Assembly: GCF_026230105.1 (NCBI RefSeq) | Contig: NC_079480.1 | Span: forward strand, 26,020,488-26,084,487 | Origin: Diorhabda sublineata | Lineage: Eukaryota; Arthropoda; Insecta; Coleoptera; Chrysomelidae | Direction: 5' to 3' | Length of the DNA: 64,000 nt | In this document: one piece after another, positions 46,001-57,640 of the stretch | Layout: every line of letters begins with the position of its first letter | Numbering within the stretch: position 1 is the first letter of the stretch | Position numbers and translations under genes: made by a program | Notes under the pieces: generated by a model | What the model was told of the DNA's origin: nothing | What the model saw: only the letters and a program-made list of their open reading frames with translations | Databases searched by the model: none

Positions 46001-49000
46001 GTGATCCTAGGAATAAAAGACAGAATTTCGTAGGAAGATGTATTGATTTTTGAGAAAACAAAATAGCAAATTTCAATAATTTGAAGTATCCCGTTAATGT
46101 TTATCTTTGATGTTATTAAATTTTCTCCTGTCTACATTGATCTATTCAGACCACCTTCTTGTTTTTTTTTAGATATTACTTTACCTCTATTGATTATTTC
46201 ACTCGATGTATCGATGTTTATCCTTCACAAAAACATCTACTTCACATCACCGGGATTAATGCTGTTTATATCTAAATTTTGTATATTTTCCCACTTTTAT
46301 GTTGATTGGAGATAAAAATTGCATGAAATTATAGTGATGGTTTTCTTAGATATAAATTTTCACCCGCCCACTATTTAGATATTAATCTGCCAGAAACTAT
46401 TGTTTTTGTATATTGGAGTCCACCTAATTTATTTTGTTACTGTTTTCTCTTAAACGTTAGGTTTTTAAAAGTACCTTAATCAATTTTTTCATTTTATTCT
46501 TGTGTCAAAAATCATTGATCACATATATAAATTATCAGAATATCTTTTTTCTTTTTGACGCTTAACTTATCTAATTTTTGACCTTATCGAACTTTCTTCA
46601 AACACTTTTTGAGAAATATCTCTGTCATATACCAACGGGATTGAATCAGTTTCTTTTTCGTTCCAGTTGATAGTTACTCCAGTTTCTTGTGCCATTCTTT
46701 TGCAAAATTTTCATCTATGTATACAATTTCCCGAATTTCCGTAATATGCACACTCACTTGCCCAGTGTAGTTGCATACATATGGATTCTTTTTGCTTTAT
46801 GAATTCGGATTGCAAAAATATAAAATGTTGTAGTTAGTTTTCCTCACCTATGTATGTAATGAACAACTATTACTGCGAATTGTCAGTAGAATATACCGAC
46901 AATCTCTCATACCGCAATTTATCAATAGAACATATGGCTCAGCAACTGGCTACCGTCTGAAGTAATAACCATTTTCACCATTATTATCACCGCTCATTGA
47001 TAAATTAATAACTTAATATTAGTTCATTGAGTTCATTAAGGTTTTCCTCAAATCATATTGTGGAACTTCATTTACATTTTATGGTTATAGATTTTTAGAG
47101 TCCGACACGCTTCAGTTCAAATTAAAATACGTTCTGCTTGAAACCATTTGATCGAACGTTTCCATCAAAACTTCTCATGAGAAATGGTTAATGGGGAAAC
47201 TCTTCGATTGCACGGTGAGTTACTGCCTTCAAACCTTGGAAGTAGGAATCTCATCCATCAAAGAATCTTGTTTACGTACGCCTTCAGACGTCAAACCTTT
47301 TTGGAAGCATTTAGTAGGGTTTCTACATCCTGCGAGGACCGAGATATTCAGCTCTCAAGCTCATGTTGACGGAAAAGATCGACGGAGGGAGAGGACTAGG
47401 ACGTAAACAAAATTCCTGGTTACAAAATATAAAAGACTAGTGTGGCATTCAGGGTGCGACAACTAGTGCACCTTCAGATAATAGATTAAATGTTTTGGAC
47501 AAGTGAACACGCTGCAAACTATATGGTACTTGAAGAAGAAGAGTTCCTACAACGTAAAAGTATTTCTAGATTTGTTACTGCTCCTGGATCAACATTCTAC
47601 CGACTAAACCCTATTTTACAAACGACTCTGTCTTCGTTAATTATGTATATTTATCCTCCTCCTAGGCTCCTAGGTGATATGCTGAGCTCCAGCTCTCATT
47701 CCTTTTTTTGCGGTCCGTCTGATTTCAGTGTATTCTGTTTAAAGTTTTGCGTCCATTTTACGCATCTGTTGTTCTAACCCATCCCGCCACATCATGAAAT
47801 CCTAGTTATTCTTCAATATCCTGACTTTTCATTCTATCTCTGAGGCTCCCTTCCTCTATTGTTCTTAGCGTTTCCATTTCAGTTGTCTCATCCATTTTTT
47901 TGTTGTTGATGTGAGAGATAATGCTTAAAAGCTCAGAAGTGAATATATAGATATGTAAAAGTTTTGAGTTATAATTTTTTGAGTGTTGTTAGAGATAGCT
48001 TGGCAAGTGAATTAGCAGTTCCATTACTATTGATTCTCGCGAGACAATATATGAGAGACGAGAAAAGAGAATTCCGAAGATGTCGAGTATGCTTTGCCTA
48101 TTAGGTGAAGATAATTCCAATCAATCAAACAAATAGAAAAATTTTATATAATAATATGTTCATGACAGCAAATATGTTTCAAGGATTGAAGGTTATTTGT
48201 TGTAGAGACTGTCCACCATTTTTAATACCATTTGCCACTAACTTCAACTGTTACCAGTACCATCAGTTACATGTATAACCTTCAAGTTCATTGTTAGAGA
48301 TAACTACATAATTCCATTACAAACTACTCCTGGTATTATTGTTGTTTCCTTCAATGTTACCTTTTTCAATATACGATTTCAATTTTTTTACCGTTTTCCT
48401 CAGCTATGATGTATTTACCAATCAAGCTGATTCCAATTTCCTGTAACTTAATTTGACGTGTCCATTCCTTATTGTGAATTGATATTTTTGTTGGTACTTT
48501 TCTCGTTTTATTGATTGAGATCGTAATTTATTGTCTGATATTGACATGAATATACTAGATTTGGTGTTGAAGTTGTTTGTTGGCTTTATGGTAGAAGAAC
48601 TACACAAAGAAGTTTATAGTCAAAGGAACTCACTATCTAATCGATAGTTATGGGAATGAAATGGATTAGAAACATATGAGAATGTACGGAAAAGAAATTC
48701 CATACAATATGTTTGTTATTGTTGGGCGCCACTGAATGGAAATATGGACAAACTGCATGATGTCCTGAAGGTTCTTAATGCAACGATAGTGTAGTAGATT
48801 AATAGGAAATTTTTATTATTCGCAATTATCTGATATTTAAGAGGAAACATAAAACTATGAATTGTACAGTGAAGTAAAAACATTTGTTTCTCATATTTTT
48901 ATAACTTTATATAAAGTTTTTCTTAGAACTTTTGAGGAGAATCGATATACAAATGATTATACTTACGGAGCGAAATAATTAACACCCGCAGGGTTGAAAT

Positions 49001-52000
49001 ATGCTACTTCATCATACCAATCTTTAACCATACCTGCTATAACCGCTTTGACATCTACACTACTAGCTGTGGTATATAAAATTGCCACATTTTGTCCAAC
49101 ATATTTATAATTTTCTGGAAATTAAAAATTAGTAGCAATCTAATAATCATTTGGTGGTTTATCGATATAATTCTTCTTCTAAAAATGCAAGGGTTGTATC
49201 CATATATTGATTGACAACTTCGAGAAGCACATCACAAAATATTCGAACCCTGAATCAAATAAATACGATCATCAATTTTAAATGGAATCTCTTTGCATAT
49301 TTGAGAGATGTAGATTTGTTAATCATCTTTGTTTTGTGACCCTTCTCCTTACCAGTTAGTTCATGATGAATCATTCTATTCAGTGCCCAATTATTCTATG
49401 AAATAACAAACTCAACTATGAAATACCTAGAGATAGAGCTGAAGTGTCAAATAATTTTAGAGTTAACTATTTAATCCTTGATATCAATGAGATATAATAT
49501 AAGAATAATTTATATTCTACATTAGGAATACTTATAGCGTAAAGAACGTGAAGAAACTTCCCTAAAATTGTATAAAGTGAGCTACGGTCTGCTGTCTACG
49601 AATCTACGAGCCTCTTTTGGATTTAAGAATAGTGAATTTTAGAACCATAGTCTTTGTGGATGGATAGCTTTGCACTCACAGAATATATGCCCGTATAAGA
49701 GCTGTCTGTAGTTTTCTCAATATCTTTCAGGTAGTGATTCACCAGTGATTATAACTTTACAGCTATTGTTCACTTAGTGGAAGAACTTTTTGAGTCCATT
49801 TAGTAAAGTGATGAAGAAATCTCTTCCATTGTTTCAAACTTTCTCTTTTTCTTCCACTATTTCATGATCATGCTTAATGACTTTTTGGAAAACCTGTCTT
49901 GAGTCTTGAGTGCTTCGTATAGAAAATGGAGGGATCTGAATTCAATGGCATAGTGAACTTGCTGATCTGGAATCAGACCCCAAGTTTTCGGCTTTCTTTT
50001 TTGCTTCCACTATTTCATGATCCCGACTCAATGACCTTTTGGAAAATCTATAACAGGTTGTGGTTATTTATATCAAAGAAGTTGACAAGCCCGGTTATCA
50101 GCTTGCTCATTGCCGTGTAGTCTGGTGTGTCCACTAATTAGATCGTGAGTGCTTCGCAAGGAAAATGGAGGGCTCTGAATTCATTAGTATAGTGAACTTG
50201 CTGATCTGGAATCACAACTCATGTTTTCTGCTTTCTCTTTTTCTTCCACTATTTCATGATCATGCTTAATGACTTGTTGGAAAACCTATAACAGGTTGTG
50301 GTTATATCAAAGGAGTTGACCAGCCCGGTGATCAACTTGCTCATTGCCGTGTACTCTGGTGGGTCCACTAATTAAGTCTTGAGTGCTTCGTATGGAATAT
50401 GGAGGGATCTGAATTCAATGACATAGTGAACTTGCTGATCTGGAATCAGACCCCAAGTTTTCGGCTTTCTTTTTTGCTTCCACTATTTCATGATCCCGAC
50501 TCAATTACCTTTTGGAAAATCTATAACAGGTTGTGGTTATTTATATCAAAGAAGTTGACAAGCCCGGTTATCAGCTTGCTCATTGCCGTGTAGTCTGGTG
50601 TCTCCACTATTCAGATCGTGAGTGCTTCGCATGGAAAATGGAGGGCTCTGAACTTATTGTCTATTTTACATCTTCGAACCAGTGCTTGGTACCAATAAGC
50701 TTGGTAGTAAAGCTATTTCTACATTTGCTCATTGCACTTATCTTGTTATCATAATTTAATTTTCAAATAAACAATTTGGAAAGCATTGGTTCCGTAGCCA
50801 TATAATTGAGTACTTAACACTTTTTAAAAATGGATTAATGCGCAGTCGGTCATTGTGTCTAATGTTATGTTCCTTGCATGCTGATACTGATGCATAACTT
50901 CCGATAGAATCTTTGAAAGAGGACAAGTATAGGGTGACTTATTAGGCTGTTGTGGGACATAATCATGATACACCTGTTATTGCCTTGTGTTGTTTATCTA
51001 AGGATGTTTCCCTAATTTTGGTTTTATTCCCTTGATCACCATAATAGATCGTACAATGGGTTTCAATATTTGATTCAACATTTCAACAGTTGATCATTTT
51101 GGGACGTAGTACGCTTGCTTCACCAACTAATCTACAACAGTTATATACTTCAGTAGAATTTATGAGTAAGATTTTGATTCGAGGAAATGTGATGAAGTAA
51201 TTTTCTGTCTAAACTGAAACAGCATCAAATAATGGAAATTAAAACAAACAGCTGGTTTTTTATCTCAACCTTAAACATGTGAAATGAACATACATCCATT
51301 TCGAAAAAAGATGCAATATCGAATAGAAGTTTCTGGAAAAAAGTTCTCATAGATCACGATTTGAGTTTGAAATAACTACCGAAAGCTGATAGGTGATCTA
51401 TATGAACTAGGGTTATAGTTTCCGAAAAGTCCTAATGATACATATCAAGGTATAGAGAATTTTGAATGTGCTGATTCCAAAATGCGCAGAATACAAAAAT
51501 GATTGAACTTACTTATTCTTCTACAATGGTCATGAGCGAATGTACAAGCGTTTGCCCAACATTGTGCTACGTGCTCTAATTCTGTATTATAAGTCTACAA
51601 TAGAGAAAAAAGTGAGAAATCGATTAAGTTTATTAGAATATACATCAAACTCACCACAGCGTTCATATTAGCAGCTGAAGGTTGCTTCTTCCTCTTTTCA
51701 TTTCCGGTCGCGACTTTGCTTCTATAAAAATTGTGAAGATTCGTGATATTGTTCCGATCAATGGGGATTGTTTTAACATTGTAACCACAAGCTGATCCTG
51801 GACCGCAATTCTATAAATATCCATTATATGAAATATATGTATAAAGAAACGTTAATTCATTATTGGAATTTTAAAAAACAGGTGCTACCTTTGAAGTGTA
51901 GGGTTACGATCAATGATAACACTGTAGGTGTGAAACTCATCCCAATCGGGAATAAAGGGTACACAGTAAATAACAATTTCAGGTCAATTTCAATACGTAT

Positions 52001-54492
52001 AAACTTATTAGATACAAATAATAAATATGTTTGATATTTCATCTTAGTACTTCCCTGGGATGGAATTAATTGATTTGAAAAAAATTTTATTGGGAAATAT
52101 ACAGGATGTGGTGTATTGTGCTAAATTTTGAAACTCAGTGAGCTGGCTCACGAAAAGCTGCTCTAGATCCACGGACATATTGGAAAACCAAGAGGCTTGG
52201 CTGCAGACCAATTAAAACCTTCGTATGTAAGACAAATATCTCAGTTTGAAAAACGGAAATGCTGCAGCTAAGTAGGGTAAGTCAAGATTCTGTTAGGTCT
52301 AATCACAGAGCTTATGGAAACTGCTCATCATAGATGAAATATAATTCGTCTTCTTTTAATAGAACATTAGGGAATACATTCTGGTATTTCGAATTCATAA
52401 CACCTCTGACTTATAACACTCTTTTTAAATAACTATTGTATAAAACGCTGACTAATTTAACATGCACAATTTTTTGGAGTACACCCAACCATCGACCAAT
52501 TGTGAATGACTTGCTCCATTTATATTTCCTTAGAAATTCCAACCGTTAATTGAAAAAACACATTTGTAAAATTGGAAATATAGATATTGAAAAAATATTG
52601 TGACGGGTAAACAGCCGAACGCTATTTGCAGGTGGAGTAGTTAAATGTAGTGGAAACTATAGTGTGACGAGTACATGCCATCTAATAGCGACGGTCATAA
52701 TTAAAAACAATAGGAACTATAAAATATGGCGAGTTTCTTATTGGGTACTCTTGATCAATGTTTTAGATATATCCGAAGAAGAAATTAACTCTAAATGGTG
52801 AAAAGTTTCTAGGCAATTTCTGTTTATTAGTCACTTTAAAAAGCTTATATCCTAGAAGCATTCATTGAGAGTTTATGGTTAGGTAGACAACAGACTCATG
52901 TCCAAAAAATGGAGCATATGAACCACTAGGTGACTTATATAGGACGATATAAGAGCATACAATAATAAGATTCAGCTCTATGCCGTCACTTGTAAGCTGT
53001 CCAACTGTGTGCTGGTGAGAATTCTGTTCTTTCTATAGTTGTGAGAGACAGACGCTCCGGTTGAACGTTTCGGAGTCGATGCGGAGATTCAAAGCAGCTG
53101 TTGCGAGCACTCCGGTCATGTCAGACCTCGAGGAGAATGAAAACATTAGTGAAAGTGAAAGAAATCTCCAAGAAAATGAACAAGAAGGTGTTTGTTTCAT
53201 TTGTGATTTGCCAGGTGATCTGATTGCTAACCGGATAAAATGTTAATACCGTACAGTATCAGATGGCCATGAAGTACTACACACTTAAAATGGTAGCGTC
53301 TTTCTCATGAGCCCAAAAGATATGGTCTACATTAAAATGTACGGCATCATTTTTTCCTAATTAATTTATCTTGATACTATTTAAAACAAGGGGAAAATGT
53401 AGAAAACTGCTATATTTCATTAATCTATGAATATTTCACAATAATTAAAAAATTTCAATTTTTTTAGAACAATTGTATTTTACAATATCATGTAAAAAAG
53501 TTGCCGTACAGAGTCATATGATTTTACAGCTCTTTAAATCAAGTAAACCACGAAATTAAGATAATTATTAATATAAATTCAAATGAACAATAATTTTTAG
53601 ACGGCATTATTTTTAATAGTACTTTTGTGTGCTATATAATGTTTTGGAACTGAAGTCGTACTTTTTCAAATCACCGAAAGAGAGGGGGTTGGAACCCGCG
53701 TTTTTTTCCCCTTGTCGCATAATTTTTGTACGGCGTTGCGAAATAATGGATTAGAAGCACCTTTGTGCGCGCTTTCTTATCATTTTTAATGGATCTATCG
53801 ATGGTAAAAATGCCGTATAAAAATATATGACCAAAATGTACTCAATCTAACTGCACTTTTGAATTCTCACAAGCATTCAGTTGGACAGCTTACATGACAT
53901 GGGCCTGTAGTCTATTGGTCTATAGAAACCCTTTGTGTGTTTAAATCATTTTCTTCTGATACATTTTTGAAGTGTTCTTCTTATGCCCTGCTGTCTGCCT
54001 ATTCAGTGACTTTTTTCTTATTTTGATGTTGAATATACTGATGATTTTTTGTGTGTTTCCAGTTCTTCCATTATTTCAGTTATCCACATTTCTTCCTTGC
54101 TTTTGTGCAACCTTGCTTCTCGTTCTTAGTTTTCTAAATTTTTTAAAATCTTACATTTTTTTGTCTCCTGCTCTTCCGATTTTCATTTCACTTATATCTA
54201 TTTCGCAGCATTCACGAAACCATTGAAGTTGAGGTCAAAATATTTGTTAATATTTCAATAAGTGCGTCAGTGATATGATGTAATCTTGGGGGCAATTGCT
54301 TAAATTGTGATTATTTTTTTCAACTAACTTCCATTATAATGTTACATAATTCTAACTCACCAATTGTTTGCGATCACATGCTGTATTCGATATACCGTCA
54401 CAAGATAATTGACAGTAGTCAATATTTTCCGCAGCTGATAACTGTAATACGGTTAAACATAACAATGAGAGTTTGAAAAAAGCCAGCGTCAT
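39852..54492 (-). CDS. CAP-superfamily secreted protein, antigen-5/venom-allergen-5-like (gene 2, five exons)
   Basis: Exons, all minus strand: 54361-54492, 51655-51810, 51513-51594, 48967-49114, 39852-40074. They join to 741 nt, 246 aa, one frame, GT/AG at every junction, intron phases 0, 0, 1, 2, identical to gene 1. Residues 1 to about 21 are a signal peptide; the mature N-terminus has DYCQLSC as in gene 1. The CAP domain has HN at 70-71, AQCWANAC, VGQN, GHYTQMVW at 177-184 (full CAP1 signature) and LLVCNYGPGGNI (full CAP2 signature). The chain ends GLCLA, two residues past the last Cys of gene 1. The conserved His/Trp positions are more canonical than in gene 1. Intron 2 is only 60 bp, intron 4 is 8.9 kb and filled with transposons. 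Function beyond a secreted CAP protein cannot be given. Confidence 0.9.
40930..41139 (+). other. Unrecognised open frame with leader-like start in intron 4 of CAP gene 2
   Basis: The internal Met at 40978 begins AKMCILLVLIFCEVNCGRNA, which looks like a signal peptide with a cleavage site, followed by an aromatic-rich segment. A GTTAG follows TTAAAG near the end and could act as a donor. I do not recognise the product, no further exon was found on this strand, and it is antisense inside another gene. It may be chance. Confidence 0.15.
42170..42650 (+). mobile_element. Penelope-like element remnant, GIY-YIG region (second close copy)
   Basis: The plus strand repeats the minus-strand sequence of 36.3-36.95 kb: ELEGIFGRV, PILEKSGYEISCGDCDGRYI, FKEHI, then the shared 3' segment (ATGTGAAGATTCCCGCC...CAGACAGTGTAGTAATTGTGAG). 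The endonuclease frame has deletions (for example after YIGQ and after the EH), so it is dead. Relative to 36.3 kb about 130 bp before AGACAGTG are missing, including the hammerhead-like core. Confidence 0.7.
44240..45347 (+). pseudogene. Helitron Pif1-like helicase remnant
   Basis: Blocks in order: HSALKLPLNLNI at about 44270; KKSLEALNFTLKDLRRNNN, GGLMILLVANFRQMLPVI and NACLKSSPLW, LTTNMRVQLQND at 44350-44590; NPDDVVNYPTECLNSL and LPGFPPHNLQLKVG at 44890-44980; RLACAMTINKSQ and YVACSQVGKPSAFFVLT at 45150-45300. These are helicase motifs of the RepHel C-terminal half. The motif III residues GDFRQ read ANFRQ, the nucleotide-binding loop is not present, and several frameshifts and a stop separate the blocks. 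Confidence 0.85.
45579..45607 (+). terminator. Helitron 3' hairpin and CTAG end
   Basis: A 6-bp perfect stem with a 6-base loop is followed by GGGTTTG and CTAG. This is the rolling-circle termination signal typical of Helitrons. Confidence 0.8.
47330..47560 (+). pseudogene. RTE-like LINE ORF2 C-terminal tail
   Basis: The plus strand reads RYSALKLMLTEKIDGGRGLG, RKQNSWLQNIKD and then CG-QG. This is the usual tail (YxLLKLIxxGKIxGKRGxGRRRxSWLxNLRxW) after the RT of RTE/craniad-type LINEs. It lies in intron 4 of CAP gene 2. Confidence 0.6.
47570..48960. other. Intronic DNA without recognised genes
   Basis: This is part of intron 4 of CAP gene 2. No motif-bearing frame or clear repeat was found; 47.6-47.9 kb could be further decayed LINE but I could not place it. 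Confidence 0.35.
48967..49114 (-). CDS. CAP gene 2 exon 4 (VGQN segment)
   Basis: This exon encodes NYKYVGQNVAILYTT and KDWYDEVAYFNPAGVNYF. The acceptor is ATTTCCAG, the donor GTAAGT. It begins in phase 1 and ends in phase 2. It is nine bases (three codons) shorter than the gene 1 equivalent. Confidence 0.9.
49740..50740 (-). repeat. Tandem array of ~240-bp units derived from a LINE RNase H domain
   Basis: Units beginning at GAGTGCTTCG repeat at about 49,908, 50,148, 50,381 and 50,620, with a partial unit before them from about 49,740. Spacing is 233-241 bp. Alternate units are most alike (A with C, B with D in details such as TATGG/CGCAWGG), which suggests a ~475-bp higher-order duplication. 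On the minus strand each unit contains GHTRLHGNEQADNRACQLL or its variant, the RNase H motif (WVPGHxGxxGNExADxLA) of R1-type LINEs. The array lies in intron 3 of CAP gene 2. Confidence 0.7.
51513..51594 (-). CDS. CAP gene 2 exon 3
   Basis: This exon has 82 nt, the same length and phase as gene 1 exon 3. It encodes YNTELEHVAQCWANACTFAH and DHCRRI. The acceptor is TTGTAG and the donor GTAAGT. Separated from exon 2 by a 60-bp intron. Confidence 0.9.
51655..51810 (-). CDS. CAP gene 2 exon 2 (CAP helix I, HN motif)
   Basis: This exon encodes 52 residues with NCGPGSACGYN, LHNFYRSKVATGNE and QPSAANMNAV. The acceptor is TTTATAG, the donor GTGAGT. Compared with gene 1 it has fewer Cys in the N-terminal loop. 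Confidence 0.9.
53061..53246 (+). other. Acidic open frame ending in a CxxC segment, unrecognised
   Basis: The frame begins NVSESMRRFKAAVASTP, continues Glu/Asn/Ser-rich and ends VCFICDLPGDLIANRIKC-stop. Upstream in-frame residues (RQTLRL) suggest it extends to the left. The composition is more gene-like than the surroundings and the CxxC resembles the start of a zinc-binding domain, possibly from a transposon. It is antisense within intron 1 of CAP gene 2. No family assigned. Confidence 0.25.
54361..54492 (-). CDS. CAP gene 2 exon 1 (signal peptide)
   Basis: This exon encodes 44 residues starting MTLAFFKLSLLCLTVL and ending in the Cys-rich start of the mature chain. The donor is GTGAGT. Phase 0. 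Confidence 0.88.
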
Positions 54493-54536
54493 TTTCACCT
54501 TCAACTTGATAAATATTAGAATAACAACAGATAAGT

Positions 54537-54545
54537 CTATTTATG
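54537..54545 (-). promoter_or_regulatory. Candidate TATA-like element of CAP gene 2
   Basis: CATAAATAG on the minus strand lies 45-53 bases upstream of the ATG. It is weak evidence in AT-rich DNA. Confidence 0.22.
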
Positions 54546-54599
54546 TGTACAGTTTTAATTCGTTATCGTGAAAACTCATAATGGAAAACGAATGTTCAA

Positions 54600-56200
54600 T
54601 ATTCAAACAAACATTAAACTCACTTCATTGGAATTCAACCCGAGTGAAATCATAGTATATATACATGGTGTAAAGAAAATACATAAGGTAGTTGTCCATC
54701 TGAAGATAAAGAGGAAGAGAATAGGAGAGAAGTACCAGCTCCTACTTCTAGAAATCTCTCTATTCTCCAGATTTGAAAAATAGATTTGGTATTGAATATG
54801 TAAGGGATGCAAAACATCTATAAAACTAAAATTCTAATCACTATTTTAACCAGTTCGAAATGATATTTTTGATAATTTTCTTCATAAATATCTTCGTAAA
54901 ATATTGATTGTCAGTTTTTAAAAAAAATCTTCGTTTCGAATACAGACTATAATATTGAACTGGTAATAGAGATGGTTCAAATCTTATTTAGACATGATGT
55001 TTGAAAAGTAATCAGAAATGTTAAGCCTCTACGCAGTCCATGTTTCCGTATTCAAGACATTTTACAAATTTATCAATAGTTTTCCAATTATTTTCATTAT
55101 TTATAAATCCTTTTCTGATTATTCGACATAAGTATACACAGTAGATATGGATGAGGATTTGATTTTGACATTTTAGAACAGGATTTACAATAAAAATATT
55201 TTAATTGTGATGAATATTTTTAACAAAAAGTATAATCGGTGATTTAAATTCATCCGACGATTCTAAAATGTCGGAATTTTTGCCTCGAGATCTAGTTACG
55301 AAGACGTCTTGGTAGAAAAAGTTGGACCGAATCCAATCTTATTTGAAACAAATGTAGGATTTTTAATGCATGTGATGAAACTAGTTGAGACAAATAACAT
55401 AATTGTCCAGAGGTCAATACATTTAAATAAAACATACTAGATCAAAAATATCGTTGATATCTAGTTAAAAAAAATTATTCAGGAAATAGTTGTAAACGTG
55501 CCTGTTCAAAGATGAAAGGATATGAACCACAACGTTTATATATTTGTTATTGATTTGATATAACGTTTATAGAGTAAGATATTAAAATAAAAAGAGGAGT
55601 GAGAGAAGAGTGAGTTGTATTTCTTTTTCTCTTTAATTTGTATGTAAGGAATAAGAAGTTTTAGAAAATGTTGATTAAAGTGTGTCTTGTCAACAAGATA
55701 TGCTGCGCTAATGATCCTCTTTGAATAGCCAGCGCGTTTGAAGAAATTCAAAGGGTCTTGTTATAGTTTGCTCAAAGTTAAATACAAAGGAAACTGAAAG
55801 TATGGTCATAATTAAACAACAAAATGAACCAGAAGGAGAAATAACGGTTAATAACATACAAATAAATCGAATGGAACAATTATCCCATAATAAATGATTA
55901 ATGAGATCCCAGCGTGGATATAACACACATAACAACTTTATATTATTCCTGTGCTATTATTAGAAGTGTTTCGGTTTCGTGCTGTTTTGGGCCGATGGAG
56001 TTACAAATACAGAGGCTCTTGAGCCCATTAAGACTTTAGTAATATTGTACAATATAAATCGACGTGAATGGAAATACTTTAGTCATGTCATGCGCAACCG
56101 TGTAAAGTAAATCTTCCTCAAGACGCATATCATCGTGTTCAAAAATATCCGTCAATATTTCAGGAAATCAACAACTGAAGTTTTCTGCGCTATAGTAAAT
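54600..56200. other. AT-rich DNA upstream of CAP gene 2
   Basis: No gene was recognised. Two overlapping antisense open frames at 54568-54812 are shadows of each other and have no family features. Confidence 0.4.
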
Positions 56201-56959
56201 GAAAGAGTTATAGCAGTGTTTCTCAACGTGGGATCCACCCTTCACAGAGTTATAGCAGTGTTTCCCAACGTGGGACTCACTTCTCACAAAGGTGCAAATT
56301 GATTGTTAAAGGGGGCAATTCGAAAATGGGACTCGATACGAGTTTTTATCGCTTTTGCTCATGACTATTTAAATGTAATACCAAGTTTCGGAACCCAATT
56401 CAATTTTAGGTATAATTTGTCTTGACGAGACCAAAATATCCACTGGGTATTTGACGTCGTCAAGTGAATTCCGCTAAACAACCTAAATGCTAAATGACCC
56501 ATCGCACCTTCTGTAGTGTTCCACAGTATTCAGTTTGTGATAATTTGTAATAAGTGTCCAAAAAAACTGTTGTAATTGCTTCAATATTGCATGAACATTT
56601 AGCTGAAAAAATTCAATCGTGGTGCTTCAGAAAACATCTATGAAACTGACAAAATTAGAGAACAATCGACTGAAAGAGAGAGACAAAAAGGTCCCTGCAG
56701 TGAGTCCCGCTGTTTAGTCCAAGTAGAGAGAGAGTCCAGCTCTCTTTTGTAGTTTGAAGATTCGCTAAAATTGAGTCGCACCACACGTATCCCAGAAGGG
56801 AAAGGAATACCGGAGATGTGATTCAATAAGGGCATAATAAACTGTTAAGGAGGTGGATAAGCTCAGTTCTTTGGAAAGAAAACGCAAAAAAGCAAAAACT
56901 CAATTCATTTAACGACGTCAATGGTGGTGTTATTTAATAAAAAAGGTTGCAATATATTT

Positions 56960-57290
56960 TATATTTTGAAACTTTAGTTTTAGAAACGTTGAGACACAGA
57001 AAATTAGAATTGTACCATTTGAGAGTGATTAGCTCACTAGAGATGGTTTTATGAAGTGACGTGAGATCAGGGTTACTCCAGAGAAATTAGTATCGTCTGC
57101 AAGAAGACAGAAGAAACGAAATAGGGCCTAGTACTGAGTCTTGCGGCACTCCACATTCTATTGGCTCGCAAGAAGACATCGTTGTATCAACCCTTATAAG
57201 CTGGCTTCTGTTGGTAAAGTATGACTTAAACCATGTGACAGGTGATAGTATATCAACATTTGTTTGCTAGAAGTGTTTCAAAAAATTTAG
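56960..57290 (-). pseudogene. LINE RT fragment inside the hAT-type element
   Basis: The minus strand reads DILSPVTWFKSYFTNRSQLI, RVDTTMSSCEPIECGVPQDS and VLGPISFLL. The GVPQxSVLGPxxF motif is RT motif B; the preceding SYxxNRxQ segment fits jockey/RTE-type enzymes. The YADD motif that should follow is replaced by SCRRY, so the copy is dead. Confidence 0.7.
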
Positions 57291-57329
57291 GAGAACCAAT
57301 CGCAAAAGACGAATAACTCTCAGAAAAAA

Positions 57330-57640
57330 CATTGAATTGAAGGGTCATCCGCCATACCTCCTGAAGGCACCTCCTTATTCCCGCAGTTCATAAATAAATT
57401 GCAAGGTAAACGTTTTTCTTTACATGAAGAAGCGATTGATTCTTTCAAATCACGTATTTTGAACGTATCTCAATCAGAATGGAAAACATACTTCGAAAAT
57501 TAGTTCATGATGAATGTAAAACTGTATTGATCCTAAGGAAAAATATATTATTTTGTGGTGGCAGTGCATTGAATGTGATTTATAGTGATTTCTTCCTAAA
57601 ACTTATCAATTGAATTGAAGACCTAGGTGTGGCACGGCAC
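57330..57640 (+). pseudogene. Mariner transposase C-terminal fragment
   Basis: The plus strand reads PPEGTSLFPQFINKLQGKRF, EEAIDSFKSRILNVSQSEWK and TYFEN. The order LFPxxxxxLxGKxF, EEAxxxF, and WxxxFxxW is the C-terminal end of mariner transposases after the third catalytic Asp; the Asp itself is replaced (PPEGTSLF for PxDxxLF). Confidence 0.55.

Noticed and set aside
49926..50754. Repeated 64-codon plus-strand frames
   Set aside because: They are antisense frames of the RNase H-derived tandem units, repeated because the DNA is repeated.
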